DNA of 64,000 bases from positions 124,001-188,000 of the forward strand of contig NVWV01000006.1 in the NCBI GenBank assembly GCA_002746305.1. The letters are read 5' to 3'. The translations under genes were made by a program, and so were the position numbers. Within the stretch, counting starts at the first letter, position 1. Every line of letters begins with the position of its first letter. The notes under the pieces are model-generated. The model saw only the letters and a program-made list of their open reading frames with translations. It searched no databases and had not been told where the DNA came from. This stretch comes from Bacteroidota bacterium (GTDB taxonomy: Bacteria > Bacteroidota > Bacteroidia > NS11-12g > UBA9320). Positions 36,125 through 46,172 of the stretch are shown one piece after another.

Positions 36125-37410
36125 AAATGATAATAAACATATTAATCCTTATTTCTTTGGGTTTGCAGCTAGGAGGCTGTAAGCCAGACGAACCAGTAGA
36201 ACCTATAAAACCACCAGTTATAGATACTACTTCAAATCTAGTAGAGAACAAAGATTTTGAACTAGTGTACTACAAGCGAATGGGTATAAAAGGGGCTTGC
36301 TATGCTACAGTAGTAACAGACTACAATGTGATATATTCCATACAAAGAGTAGGCAATGGGCATAGTGACGACATCATAGCATTGGACAAGGCCAATGGAG
36401 ATACACTCTGGGTAGTACCTAACCAAGGAGCAACAAGTAATTACAAACTATTTGGCAATGTGTTGTATTACAATACCAGAGACCGACTCGCTGCTCTGGA
36501 TATACAAACAGGCACCAAGCTCTGGCAATTTAGTGGCAAACCACTTGGAGATGGGATATTAGGAGACTATACCTTTGGCAACGGTAAAATATTTGCATTT
36601 TTCAATTTTGGATGGAAGTTGGACGGTCAAGACAGTATGTTGATGTTTAGTATAAATCCACAGAGCGGCTCATCAGAACTAAAATATAAAATGTACACAA
36701 AAGATAGGCAAGGATACAGACCACACATACAAGGTGCCGTCTATTGGCAACATCCTGACGGTAGGGATATTATCTTTTGTCAAAGCAATAGTTGGAACTG
36801 GGATAAAAACGTGAATCAAAGTAGAGGGGATTATTTTGCCATAGATGTGGAGAACGATTCACTGTATTGGGATTTAGGGTTTTATTTTTATGACCCCGAA
36901 GATATTAATACAACTGTTAGTGGCTCAATACCTTTAATACATAATAATCAAATATATTTATCATCTGGAGGAGGTTGGAAATCTAGAATGAATTTAAACA
37001 CAAAATCATCTAAATGGATAACTCCAATTCCTACACTCTACAGAACAGGACAATACTTCCACCACCCAGGAACATACTATAATGGCAAACTATACTACTC
37101 TGTAGGTAATGAGAAGAGTTTCAATATTATCAATTCTTCTGACGGATCATTTGTGGCAGGCAACAAACAAATGGGTGGGGATTACTATGCTAGTCCGTTA
37201 CGTATCTATGATAATGCCGTATGGTGTACTACCACGACAGGATTATATAAGGTAAATGACCAAGCTCAAAAACTTGCAGAACTGCCCAACGAAGAAACTG
37301 TAGGCGGATACTACGGTAGTTTTCAAAACGGGATGGATATTGACCAAAAGACGGGATACATCTACACAACTAGGGGATATGCGTTTGTATGTTTAAAAGA
37401 GAAAAAGTAA
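36121..37410 (+). CDS. Beta-propeller lipoprotein, copy 1
   Basis: This 429-residue lipoprotein has a short signal ending LQLGGC (Cys20) followed by a Pro/Glu-rich spacer. The body has repeats of the PQQ-like beta-propeller type: IIALDKANGDTLWVV, LAALDIQTGTKLWQF, MLMFSINPQSGSSELKY and INSSDGSFVAGN. It should be a surface or periplasmic lipid-anchored binding or scaffold protein. The start overlaps the hydrolase stop (ATGA). The next gene is a close copy at a constant offset of 1294 bases, except for a divergent block at about 36883-37045. Confidence 0.82.
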   Translation: MKMIINILILISLGLQLGGCKPDEPVEPIKPPVIDTTSNLVENKDFELVYYKRMGIKGACYATVVTDYNVIYSIQRVGNGHSDDIIALDKANGDTLWVVPNQGATSNYKLFGNVLYYNTRDRLAALDIQTGTKLWQFSGKPLGDGILGDYTFGNGKIFAFFNFGWKLDGQDSMLMFSINPQSGSSELKYKMYTKDRQGYRPHIQGAVYWQHPDGRDIIFCQSNSWNWDKNVNQSRGDYFAIDVENDSLYWDLGFYFYDPEDINTTVSGSIPLIHNNQIYLSSGGGWKSRMNLNTKSSKWITPIPTLYRTGQYFHHPGTYYNGKLYYSVGNEKSFNIINSSDGSFVAGNKQMGGDYYASPLRIYDNAVWCTTTTGLYKVNDQAQKLAELPNEETVGGYYGSFQNGMDIDQKTGYIYTTRGYAFVCLKEKK

Positions 37411-37411
37411 T

Positions 37412-38704
37412 TTGACAAAGCACTTATTCTACATATTAATACTTATTTCTTTGGGTTTGCAGCTAGGAGGCTGTAAGCCAGACGAACCAGTAGAACCTAT
37501 AAAACCACCAATTATAGATACTACTTCCAATCTAGTAGAGAACAAGGATTTTGAGCTAGTGTACTACAAGCGAATGGGTATAAAAGGGGCTTGCTATGCT
37601 ACAATAGTAACAGAATACAATGTGATATATGCCATACAAAGAGTAGGCAATGGGCACAGTGACGACATCATAGCACTGGACAAGGCCAATGGAGATACAC
37701 TCTGGGTAGTAGTCAACCAAGGAGCAACAAGTAATTACAAACTATTTGGCAATGTTTTGTATTACAATACCAGAGACCGACTCGCTGCTCTGGATATACA
37801 AACAGGCACCAAGCTCTGGCAATTTAGTGGCAAACCATTTGGAGATGGGATATTAGGAGACTATACCTTTGGCAACGGTAAAATATTTGCATTTTTCAAT
37901 TTTGGATGGAAATTGGACGGTCAAGACAGTATGTTAATGTTTAGTATAAATCCGCAGAGCGGATCGTCAGAACTAAAATATAAAATGTACACTACAGATC
38001 GGCAAGGATACCAACCCTATATACAAGGTGCCGTCTATTGGCAACATCCTGACGGTAGGGATATTATCTTTTGTCAAAGCAATAGTTGGAACTGGGATAA
38101 AAACGTGAATCAAGAGCGTGGAGATTATTTTGCGATTGATATAGATAATGATTCACTGTATTGGGATTTGGGATTTTATTGGGAATTAATCGGTGAACCT
38201 CTATCTATAGGATCAGGGGCTATACCTTTGTTAGCTGACAATAAACTTTGGATATCAAATGGATGGCATTTAAGAGTTAGCTTTGATTTACAAACTAAGA
38301 AGAGAATATGGAAGATGACTATCCCTTCTTTATATGCAACAGGCCAGTACTTTTATGCTCCTGGAGTTTACTATAAGGGCAAACTTTACTATTCGGTAGG
38401 TAACGAAAAGAGCTTCAATATTCTGAACGCCTCAGACGGATCGTTTGTGGCTGGCAACAAACAAATGGGTGGAGATTACTATACGAGTCCATTGAGGGTA
38501 TATGATGATGCAGTATGGTGTACTACCACGACAGGTTTATATAAGGTAAATGACCAAGCTCAAAAACTTGCAGAACTGCCCAACGAAGAGACCGTAGGCG
38601 GATACTACGGTAGTTTTCAAAACGGGATGGATATTGACCAAAAGACAGGATATATCTACACAACAAGAGGGTATGCATTTGTGTGTTTAAAAGAAAAAAA
38701 ATGA
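37412..38704 (+). CDS. Beta-propeller lipoprotein, copy 2
   Basis: This 430-residue lipoprotein starts at TTG 37412, one base after the previous stop, and has its lipid cysteine at position 21 (LQLGGC). It is nearly identical to copy 1 in the signal region, the first roughly 250 residues and the last roughly 115 residues, but differs strongly in a 55-60-residue block (about 38177-38345) without a length change. The same PQQ-like propeller repeats are present. The divergent block probably forms one or two propeller blades and could set binding specificity. The stop overlaps a further tiny ORF by four bases. Confidence 0.82.
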   Translation: MTKHLFYILILISLGLQLGGCKPDEPVEPIKPPIIDTTSNLVENKDFELVYYKRMGIKGACYATIVTEYNVIYAIQRVGNGHSDDIIALDKANGDTLWVVVNQGATSNYKLFGNVLYYNTRDRLAALDIQTGTKLWQFSGKPFGDGILGDYTFGNGKIFAFFNFGWKLDGQDSMLMFSINPQSGSSELKYKMYTTDRQGYQPYIQGAVYWQHPDGRDIIFCQSNSWNWDKNVNQERGDYFAIDIDNDSLYWDLGFYWELIGEPLSIGSGAIPLLADNKLWISNGWHLRVSFDLQTKKRIWKMTIPSLYATGQYFYAPGVYYKGKLYYSVGNEKSFNILNASDGSFVAGNKQMGGDYYTSPLRVYDDAVWCTTTTGLYKVNDQAQKLAELPNEETVGGYYGSFQNGMDIDQKTGYIYTTRGYAFVCLKEKK

Positions 38705-38772
38705 GAAGAATATTAACCGTTGTGACCCTATTTATTTGTTCTCTAGTTTGTGTACAATCAAGTGAATCTTAA
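38701..38772 (+). pseudogene. 23-codon signal-peptide stub after the propeller pair
   Basis: ATG at 38701 overlaps the propeller stop (ATGA) and opens a 23-residue frame, MRRILTVVTLFICSLVCVQS plus three residues, then TAA. It looks like an N-terminal export signal with nothing behind it. The coupling is the same as between hydrolase and propeller copy 1. It may be the remnant of a truncated secreted gene or a real small membrane peptide; I favour a remnant. Confidence 0.4.
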
Positions 38773-38986
38773 TTACACAAAACCATCCTTGAAGTGTGGC
38801 CATTTTTTGCCAGTTGCTCAAAACTATTCCTAAGACCAAATGATGTGATTTGGATTACAAACTCTGTTACGGAACCTTTTTTGTTCTATCAAATCCACCT
38901 CTCCCTTTTTGTCATATATTTTTAACACTTATAAAGCGGTATAAGTATCAATAAAATATTTCCTTTGTTACACCGTTACTCAAACA

Positions 38987-40405
38987 TTGAAACATTTACC
39001 TAAATATATTTTTCTGCTACTAGGGATTTACATGCTCGCTTCTTCTTGCAGAAAAGAAAAATTTACTCTTAGTGGCGATGTCACCATAAATAGTGACACA
39101 CTCTGGTTTGATACGGTATTCACTAAAGCTAGTGTACAAAAACCTATTTCGGTTAACAAGCAAATTCTAGTTTACAACCCAAACAACGAAAGCATCAAAA
39201 CACGCATTACTTTAGGGGGGGGAAGCACCTCTCATTTTAGACTTAATGTGGACGGAGAATCCGGACATACCTTCAATGAAATTGAAATATTCCCCAACGA
39301 CAGTATTTTCTTGTTTGTAGAAGTGCATCCAGACCCGAATAATAACAGTCCTGATTTCAATCCTCTTATTATTCGAGATTCCATTATCTTTAATACCAAT
39401 GGTGAAGAAAGCAAAACCATGCTCATTGGTTGGGGCCAAGACGCACATTATATCTTCAGAGATAGTATTGACGTGGACACCACATGGGCCAATGATAAAC
39501 TACCCATTGTAGTGTACGATTACTTTTATGTAAAACCTGGAGCTAAGCTTACAATAGAAAAGGGTATGCAGGTTTATTTTGCACCAAGAAGCTGGTTATT
39601 TATAGAAGGTCAATTGGATATGAAAGGCACCAAAGATGAGCCAATCGTAATGCAAGGCGACAGATTACAGCCTGACTGGGAAGAGACTCCTGGACAGTGG
39701 GGAGGAATATGGATAAGTCACCCCAGTTATGGCAACACCATAGAACACAGTCTTATTAAAAATGGTACAGTGGGCGTCTATTGCGATTCTACACCGGGAT
39801 TATTAGGCCAAAGTAATGTAGACATTAAAAAGACCATGATTCGCAACATGAGCTTTGATGGTATTAGTGGTAGAAGAAGTACTATTAACGTAGAAAATAG
39901 TGTTAGTGCAAACTGTGGCCGCTTTACCTTTTTTGGTGATGGGGGAAAATACTCCATATTGAATAGCACTTTTTACACTGGAGGAAAAGATTTTGGAAGG
40001 CAAGACCCAACATTTTTCTACAGAAATAGAACTCGGGACGATCTCAACCCGAACATAATTTTAGAAACCTACGACATTGAGTTTACATTTATCAATAATA
40101 TAATTGATGGTGTTGTGCTTGACGGAGAAATATTTGGAGATATTGACGTGACCAAAGTAACAGGCCCACTTTCTGTCAGAAACAACATGCTTAAAACGGA
40201 AGATCCTTTTTATAGCACCGCTGGTTTTAACAACATCATTAACAAAGATCCCAAATTTATTGATGAATATAATTACAATTTCGATTTGGATTCTTTGTCT
40301 CCAGCAAAAAACGCAGGAGAGATTTTAAATCCAGTTATAATTGATGATTTCTACAATCGACTAAGAAACACCATTGACATTGGTGCTTTTGAAAGTCAAT
40401 TTTAA
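38987..40405 (+). CDS. Right-handed beta-helix lipoprotein
   Basis: This 472-residue lipoprotein starts at TTG 38987 with a signal ending LASSC (Cys21). An N-terminal beta-sandwich region (about 25-165, with VTINSDTLWFDTVF) precedes a right-handed parallel beta-helix (about 180-440). The helix has the usual 'NNIIDG', 'NNMLKTEDP' and 'NKDPKFID' rungs and ends with LSPAKNAGE and IDIGAFES, the common capping motif. Such proteins are surface lipoproteins of unknown, possibly polysaccharide-binding, function. A pair of CTTACAC/GTGTAAG arms lies just downstream. It is 62 bases upstream of the PKD giant. Confidence 0.8.
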   Translation: MKHLPKYIFLLLGIYMLASSCRKEKFTLSGDVTINSDTLWFDTVFTKASVQKPISVNKQILVYNPNNESIKTRITLGGGSTSHFRLNVDGESGHTFNEIEIFPNDSIFLFVEVHPDPNNNSPDFNPLIIRDSIIFNTNGEESKTMLIGWGQDAHYIFRDSIDVDTTWANDKLPIVVYDYFYVKPGAKLTIEKGMQVYFAPRSWLFIEGQLDMKGTKDEPIVMQGDRLQPDWEETPGQWGGIWISHPSYGNTIEHSLIKNGTVGVYCDSTPGLLGQSNVDIKKTMIRNMSFDGISGRRSTINVENSVSANCGRFTFFGDGGKYSILNSTFYTGGKDFGRQDPTFFYRNRTRDDLNPNIILETYDIEFTFINNIIDGVVLDGEIFGDIDVTKVTGPLSVRNNMLKTEDPFYSTAGFNNIINKDPKFIDEYNYNFDLDSLSPAKNAGEILNPVIIDDFYNRLRNTIDIGAFESQF

Positions 40406-40424
40406 GCTAGAGGCAACCTTTCTT

Positions 40425-40451
40425 CTTACACCTTCGTCATGATAGTGTAAG
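40425..40451. repeat. 7-bp inverted repeat upstream of the PKD giant
   Basis: CTTACAC (40425-40431) and GTGTAAG (40445-40451) flank 13 bases in the 61-base gap between the beta-helix lipoprotein and the PKD protein. It has no T-run, so an operator or weak hairpin is possible. Confidence 0.35.
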
Positions 40452-40466
40452 CTGTAAATCAAACTC

Positions 40467-43400
40467 ATGAAAAATCGTCTCTTCTTTACTCTCAACTTTG
40501 TACTTCTCCTCTCGTCTTCACTATTTGCACAATGCAATCCACAAGTAAGAAATACTTCTGGAACTTGGGTGACTTCAGCCACTTTTTGTGAAGATCAACT
40601 TATTGAGTTCAGGGCAGCTTCCCCAGGTTTTACCACAGTTACAAATTGGAATTTCTCACCAAACACTTCATCTGCTCAAAATCCAACATACAGTTATGAA
40701 AATGCTGGCAGTTATACTGTAAAATTTACCGGCTCTGGTCCTGGTGGGACTTGTACCGAAAATCTATCGATAACAATTCTTCCTAGCCCAGAGATACATA
40801 TCATGCAGATCACCTCAGATTCTCAATGCTTCGAGAACAATAATTTTTGTTTTAGGGATACATCAACAGCTCTAAGTGGACTGATTGCTCATCAGAGATA
40901 TGCATTCAGTAACGGTTCGTTGATTCACTATTCCAATCCAACTCATTATGGAACAAATCAGCATATTGACTCTACTATTTGCCTTGAACTTACCAACCCA
41001 ACAGGTGGCTCCTTTGATTTGGTTGTAGAATCCGAACATACAAATGGTTGTATTACAACTTCTACCTTTACTGATTATCTTTTTATATATCCAAAAATTG
41101 GAGCAGAATTAAAAAACACCACCACTGCTCCTAATCCAAGTTGTGGCAGCACTTTAGGTACTTTTCAAAATATTTCTCAAATTTCGTTGGCAGATGTAGA
41201 TTCTTTTGAATGGGATTTCGGAGACGGCACAAAAAAATCAGGAAACTCAGACAGTTCAGCTTTATGGGCAAATGCATCTCACTTGTACACTTCTAATGGA
41301 ACATTTAATACAAGTATAAAAATATATGCTAAATCAGGGTGTATCAACGAGTATACACTAACTGCCGCGGTTTCTAATTTAGTCTTAGATTCAAAAATCA
41401 CTCATTATCCGACTCATATTACTGCTATAGATAACCCCGTGACCTTTAGGATCATAGATTTACCAGGAACTCCGGGAGTAAATACTTTTTTATGGAATTT
41501 TGGAGACCCAACTACAGGAGCTAAAAACTATGAAAGCAATATTCTCTTCGGTACCGAACACCATTTCTCTGGACTTGGGACCTACCTCATCTCTTTGAGA
41601 ATAGAACTAGGTCCTTGTGACGTAACCCTACTTGACACCATTCAGGTTTTAGGACCACTTGCTAAAATAGAAGCACCCTACAACAGAATAGCCTTTGCTG
41701 AAAAATTTCAATGTGGTACTAATGATAGCATACACTTCACCAATAGCTCACAGTTCTATTATAACGATGACAATATAGCTGATGAAGACTCAACAATTAT
41801 TGTCAATGGCAAATCCATTTTCCAATTCAATTATACGCCACCTGCTAGTGGTGGGATTGGAACTGGGGACCAAACGGCAATACCCAGTGTGCACCAAAAT
41901 AGAGCAATGGGTAGTCAAGTAAAACGTCTTTGGGATTTTGGAGACAAATATGCTCCAAGATGCACCACAAGTACAGCTAAAGGACAAAATATTGGCATGA
42001 ATTGCAACTTTAGTGAAGATGAATTCCCAGTTCACAAATACCAACACTGGGATTCAATCTATTACAATAATTACTACCTCACCAACCACAGATTTTTCAT
42101 ACTAAAATATAATGAAAGTGGGAATTTCTGTTATACAGACACCATAGACAGTACAAATGCTAGTAAGCACTATGAGCTTTTTGAACGACGCACTCCTGTT
42201 AAATATATCGTCCATTTGTACCTAAATGACACCGTAAATAATACTGAAAGTCAGGATCAAGTATTCATTGACTTAACCAAACCCGACGCAAGTAAGATGA
42301 CCTTATCTTCGGGGACACCTTGTCCATATAATGGCAGTAGTTCCGACCACATACTTAACTTTGACTTAAACACAGGAGGGCAATCTTATTTTGCAGTGAA
42401 CTTTGATACACTTACTTATGGTGGGAACAACTTTACACCCTACAATCAAGGGATTCTGGCTCCTCCTACACCCGGATCTCCTGTTCCATTTTCACTCCCC
42501 TACACCGTGCAGGGTGCTCTAGGTGATGAATTCGTAAAAGGATATACTCCTGGAGAGATTGGAAGCCCAGATTACAGAGGTCCACAAGGATCATTTACAA
42601 TGGGACTGATCGTTGGAAACGGACCTGCTGTTGGAGGGCAGCCCGCAACTTGCTTAGATACGGCATACTATCCAAATATTTTCAAAATACCCTATCTAGA
42701 TGCTGCTTTTGAAATTACATCTCCTTCTTCTAGCATTAAAAATATCTGTGCTGGAGATGCGGCATATTTTAAAATTAATAACCCCATCCAAAATGACATT
42801 TCGGCACTAAGATGGGCATGGGGACATCAAAATATAGGTAAGGGCCCAGGCTATGAAGTCTATGCTGAACAATTTAAGTATTTTGAAAAATACCACGGTC
42901 CATCTCCGACGAGAAATGACAAAGACATAACCTACAATGGAGAAGATTGGTACTTCAACTACGTGATAAGAGCTACTTACAGTGATTTATTTGGAGGTAG
43001 AATTCTAGACACAATAGTGACCTCTATTCTAAAAGATTGGAATGAAGAATTTTTAGGTTACGGACCTATGATTTCTTTATTTAACACTGATGATCATTTC
43101 TATGATATTCCTAAAGAATGTGAACCCAAACTTTGGGGTGACGGAACCTTTGGATGCATTGACACTACCGGCTCATCTAGTTATTTTAATACAAATAAAT
43201 TGGAGTACAAATCAGAGAATGGAGATTCCGTTTTCATGATAGGTGACAGACGTTACAGATACACAAACTCATCTCATAACGACTCCATAGAAGTGGCTCA
43301 TATACTTCATTTTAGAGACTCATCCTTACAAGGGTACGATACCCTTATTAATGGTTCTGACACTACTTACGGAGTTTGGAAACATGACTACACCTATACT

Positions 43401-44969
43401 GAACTGGTAAACGGAGTACCGACTACCAGAAGTTCAAATGGTCCAATGACTCCTTTTTTAACCCTAATAAACAAAACAGGTTGTCAAAGTCATACCTCCA
43501 AACTCCTAAATGTAGGATTCTTAAGTGAATTTAGCCTCGCAGAAGATGCTGTATGTACTGGTGAGGTTGTACAGGTAAGCGATTCCATAAGATACTACCA
43601 ATATGGTCAACAAGACTTTCTAACCTACCCGATCCATGACTTTGATTTTTGGAAAGATCCCACTAGGTACATCAACAATATTGAAACCTTCGAAGCAGAT
43701 TGGGACAGTACAGATGGCACTTGGGATGGTGAAAGATCCATTGTACTGAATCATTTATACACAACTCCAGGAGAGTATACCATTACCATTGTCACCAAAG
43801 ATTCTTCAAACTGTAGGGACACTAGTTATCTTACAGCTATTGTATCAACTACTGAAGCAAACTTTGGTATCGAAAATAATTTTGCCAACTGTGCTTCTAC
43901 CTTTAATTTCTCAGATAGCTCAATTTTAAGTACATCACAAGACTTCATCATTAAGTGGGAATGGGACTTTGGTGATGGAACTATACAAAGCATTTTAAAG
44001 AACCCTTCACACCAATATACTAGAGGCGGCTACTTTGATGTAAAATTAAAAGTATGGTCAGCACTTGGATGTGTAGATTCCATTGAAAAAAGAATTTACA
44101 TATCAGGCCCTCAACCTGAGTTTGAATCTGACATTGGTATATGGCTAAATGATACACCAGTTATTTGTGTAGGAGATTCTATAACTCTTGCAAACATCAG
44201 TCAAGGAGACATAAATACCCCTAGTTTCATCATGGATTGGGGAGATGGTTATTATTCTACAGCTGCTTCAATAGGCTCCTTATTCTCACATCAATACAAC
44301 ACCTCAGGAACCTTCGAACTTTTCTTGACACAAGAAGATGAAATTCCTGGAACAGGAACTCGATGTTCTAGAACATTCCCCGATACCAATCCGGATCTAA
44401 TGATACAACACAGAATTGTAGTCATAGTTAATGAAAATCCCGAAGTAAAAATATTAGGACGAGCAACACCTACTTATCAAAGACACCCAACGGAATTTAA
44501 GGGACTTTTGGATAGTCGGTATACACGACTAAAGTGGATTGTCGAATCTGATACCGTCGTAATAAGTATGCCTGACACTTCCTTTATCTACAAATTTGCA
44601 AATGAAGGATTCTACAACGTTATTCTGGCTCCTGAATATGACATACTACCAAGATGTTGGGACAGAGATACTTTTAGAATTCAAGTATTACACAGCTCAC
44701 TGAACACTATAACTGACCTACAACTTCTCTTGGATGTTCACCCCAACCCTACCCAAGGGGAGATACTCGTATCAGTTGCTAAAGGACTGGACATTTCAGA
44801 TATAACTTTGATTGATCTCGTTGGAAAAGAAACCATCTTAAAATACAACTACAGCGAAAAATCATTGATTAAGATATCGAACCCTAACCTACCTTCTGGT
44901 ACATATTATCTGAAAATCCGGTCCAACAAAGGTTTAATCTATAAAAAGATTGTGATATTAAAGGAATGA
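40467..44969 (+). CDS. T9SS-secreted PKD-domain protein
   Basis: This 1500-residue protein has a signal peptide (cleavage near FAQ, residues 20-22). At least four PKD-type Ig folds are marked by FEWDFGDGTKK, FLWNFGDPTTG, RLWDFGDKYAP and WEWDFGDGTIQ, plus MDWGDGYYS. A large central section (about 560-1110) has no recognised fold. It closes with a T9SS type A sorting domain: LLLDVHPNPTQGEILV with the HPNP turn and LPSGTYYLKI. It should be displayed on or released from the cell surface. Cysteines are frequent, as expected for an extracellular protein. A hairpin terminator follows the stop. Confidence 0.88.
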   Translation: MKNRLFFTLNFVLLLSSSLFAQCNPQVRNTSGTWVTSATFCEDQLIEFRAASPGFTTVTNWNFSPNTSSAQNPTYSYENAGSYTVKFTGSGPGGTCTENLSITILPSPEIHIMQITSDSQCFENNNFCFRDTSTALSGLIAHQRYAFSNGSLIHYSNPTHYGTNQHIDSTICLELTNPTGGSFDLVVESEHTNGCITTSTFTDYLFIYPKIGAELKNTTTAPNPSCGSTLGTFQNISQISLADVDSFEWDFGDGTKKSGNSDSSALWANASHLYTSNGTFNTSIKIYAKSGCINEYTLTAAVSNLVLDSKITHYPTHITAIDNPVTFRIIDLPGTPGVNTFLWNFGDPTTGAKNYESNILFGTEHHFSGLGTYLISLRIELGPCDVTLLDTIQVLGPLAKIEAPYNRIAFAEKFQCGTNDSIHFTNSSQFYYNDDNIADEDSTIIVNGKSIFQFNYTPPASGGIGTGDQTAIPSVHQNRAMGSQVKRLWDFGDKYAPRCTTSTAKGQNIGMNCNFSEDEFPVHKYQHWDSIYYNNYYLTNHRFFILKYNESGNFCYTDTIDSTNASKHYELFERRTPVKYIVHLYLNDTVNNTESQDQVFIDLTKPDASKMTLSSGTPCPYNGSSSDHILNFDLNTGGQSYFAVNFDTLTYGGNNFTPYNQGILAPPTPGSPVPFSLPYTVQGALGDEFVKGYTPGEIGSPDYRGPQGSFTMGLIVGNGPAVGGQPATCLDTAYYPNIFKIPYLDAAFEITSPSSSIKNICAGDAAYFKINNPIQNDISALRWAWGHQNIGKGPGYEVYAEQFKYFEKYHGPSPTRNDKDITYNGEDWYFNYVIRATYSDLFGGRILDTIVTSILKDWNEEFLGYGPMISLFNTDDHFYDIPKECEPKLWGDGTFGCIDTTGSSSYFNTNKLEYKSENGDSVFMIGDRRYRYTNSSHNDSIEVAHILHFRDSSLQGYDTLINGSDTTYGVWKHDYTYTELVNGVPTTRSSNGPMTPFLTLINKTGCQSHTSKLLNVGFLSEFSLAEDAVCTGEVVQVSDSIRYYQYGQQDFLTYPIHDFDFWKDPTRYINNIETFEADWDSTDGTWDGERSIVLNHLYTTPGEYTITIVTKDSSNCRDTSYLTAIVSTTEANFGIENNFANCASTFNFSDSSILSTSQDFIIKWEWDFGDGTIQSILKNPSHQYTRGGYFDVKLKVWSALGCVDSIEKRIYISGPQPEFESDIGIWLNDTPVICVGDSITLANISQGDINTPSFIMDWGDGYYSTAASIGSLFSHQYNTSGTFELFLTQEDEIPGTGTRCSRTFPDTNPDLMIQHRIVVIVNENPEVKILGRATPTYQRHPTEFKGLLDSRYTRLKWIVESDTVVISMPDTSFIYKFANEGFYNVILAPEYDILPRCWDRDTFRIQVLHSSLNTITDLQLLLDVHPNPTQGEILVSVAKGLDISDITLIDLVGKETILKYNYSEKSLIKISNPNLPSGTYYLKIRSNKGLIYKKIVILKE

Positions 44970-44985
44970 CTATGTAAACTTATAG

Positions 44986-45023
44986 AAAGGTCGCCTTCAA
45001 CGTCAAGCGGCCTTTTTATTTTA
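44986..45023 (+). terminator. Terminator of the PKD protein gene, shared with the convergent GT4 gene
   Basis: AAAGGTCGC pairs with GCGGCCTTT (one G-T pair) around a 12-base loop, followed by a T-rich run on the plus strand. The GT4 gene ends inside the T-run (stop at 45016-45018), so the hairpin can also end leftward transcripts, though the minus side lacks a long T-run. Confidence 0.75.
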
Positions 45024-46161
45024 ACCCTACTACAGATAACAGTTTATCTATCATGCTATCCCACGTAAAACGAGAACGTTCTATTTTAATATTCTCGACA
45101 AACTCTGTCTCGCGGTTATTCTCATAAAAATCTAAAATATAGTCTGAAATTTCAGAAACATCTAGACTTGTAACATAGCCCACTTTTTGATGAGGGACTA
45201 GTTCCGACAGTCCCCCTACATTGGTAACAAGCATTGGTTTATTGTAGTAGTATGCTATCTGCGTAACGCCACTTTGAGTTGCCGTTTTATATGTTTGTAC
45301 AACCATATCTGATGCACTGAAGTACGTACTTACTTCGCTATCTGGAATGAAATGATTTGCTTGTATAATGCTTCCTTCTAAATTGTGCTTTTTAATTATT
45401 GCAGTATATTCATCTGGACTTTCGTAATACTCTCCTGCTATGATAAGTTTAATCCCAGATTCTTGAATCTTTTTATTTGCAAAAGCCTTAAGAAGAATAT
45501 CCAAACCTTTGTACTTACGAATAAATCCAAAAAAGAGTAAGTATTTTCCATTTTCTTCCAACCCTAGCTTCTTGCGAGCTATAGCTTTATCTAGCTGAGG
45601 CCCAAAATTTTCATACATAGGATGTGGATTGTACATCGCTGGTTTGAATTTATCAAATTGTTTTAAATCATCCAATACAGCTTTACTCATTGTTACAAAA
45701 CCATCACTGCTTTTTACAAAATAGGAGGTTAACATTTTGTCAAACGGCGTCTTCTCGTGCGGAATAATATTATCCGCTATTGTAACTATTTTAGTCTTTT
45801 TATTTCTTCTAATTATTCTACCTACAGTTCCAAGACAAGGACCTATAAAGGGCATCCAATACCTGAAAATAACCAAGTCGGGAGATTCTTTTTTTAGCTT
45901 ATTTCCTATAGATATCCAATTGAATGGGTTAATAGAATTTAGCCCTACTTCTATATCAAGATTCTCAGGCTCTGGATCACTACTGTATTGCGTTTTACCA
46001 GGGAACAGTATTTTTGGATATTGAAGACTAAAGGTTAGAATCCTGACAATATGACCTTGCTTTTGTAGCTTGGTAGCCAAAAGTTGATTATACGTTGCCA
46101 AACCACCTCTTAATGGGTAAGCAGGTCCTACTATAACTATGTGTTTTGACTCTTTTTGCAT
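45016..46161 (-). CDS. GT4-type glycosyltransferase
   Basis: This 381-residue GT-B glycosyltransferase has the N-terminal acceptor domain with VIVGPAYPLRGGLATYNQLL (about 9-28) and the C-terminal nucleotide-sugar domain with LLFFGFIRKYKGLDILLKAF (about 208-227) and QSGVTQIAYYYNKPMLVTNVGG, near the usual acidic sugar-binding site. It is cytoplasmic or membrane-associated. The donor and acceptor sugars are not readable. It is the last gene of the leftward envelope operon, 44 bases after the GT2 gene, with an inverted repeat in the gap. Confidence 0.85.
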   Translation of the reverse strand: MQKESKHIVIVGPAYPLRGGLATYNQLLATKLQKQGHIVRILTFSLQYPKILFPGKTQYSSDPEPENLDIEVGLNSINPFNWISIGNKLKKESPDLVIFRYWMPFIGPCLGTVGRIIRRNKKTKIVTIADNIIPHEKTPFDKMLTSYFVKSSDGFVTMSKAVLDDLKQFDKFKPAMYNPHPMYENFGPQLDKAIARKKLGLEENGKYLLFFGFIRKYKGLDILLKAFANKKIQESGIKLIIAGEYYESPDEYTAIIKKHNLEGSIIQANHFIPDSEVSTYFSASDMVVQTYKTATQSGVTQIAYYYNKPMLVTNVGGLSELVPHQKVGYVTSLDVSEISDYILDFYENNRETEFVENIKIERSRFTWDSMIDKLLSVVGLK

Positions 46162-46172
46162 TAGGTAGACAC

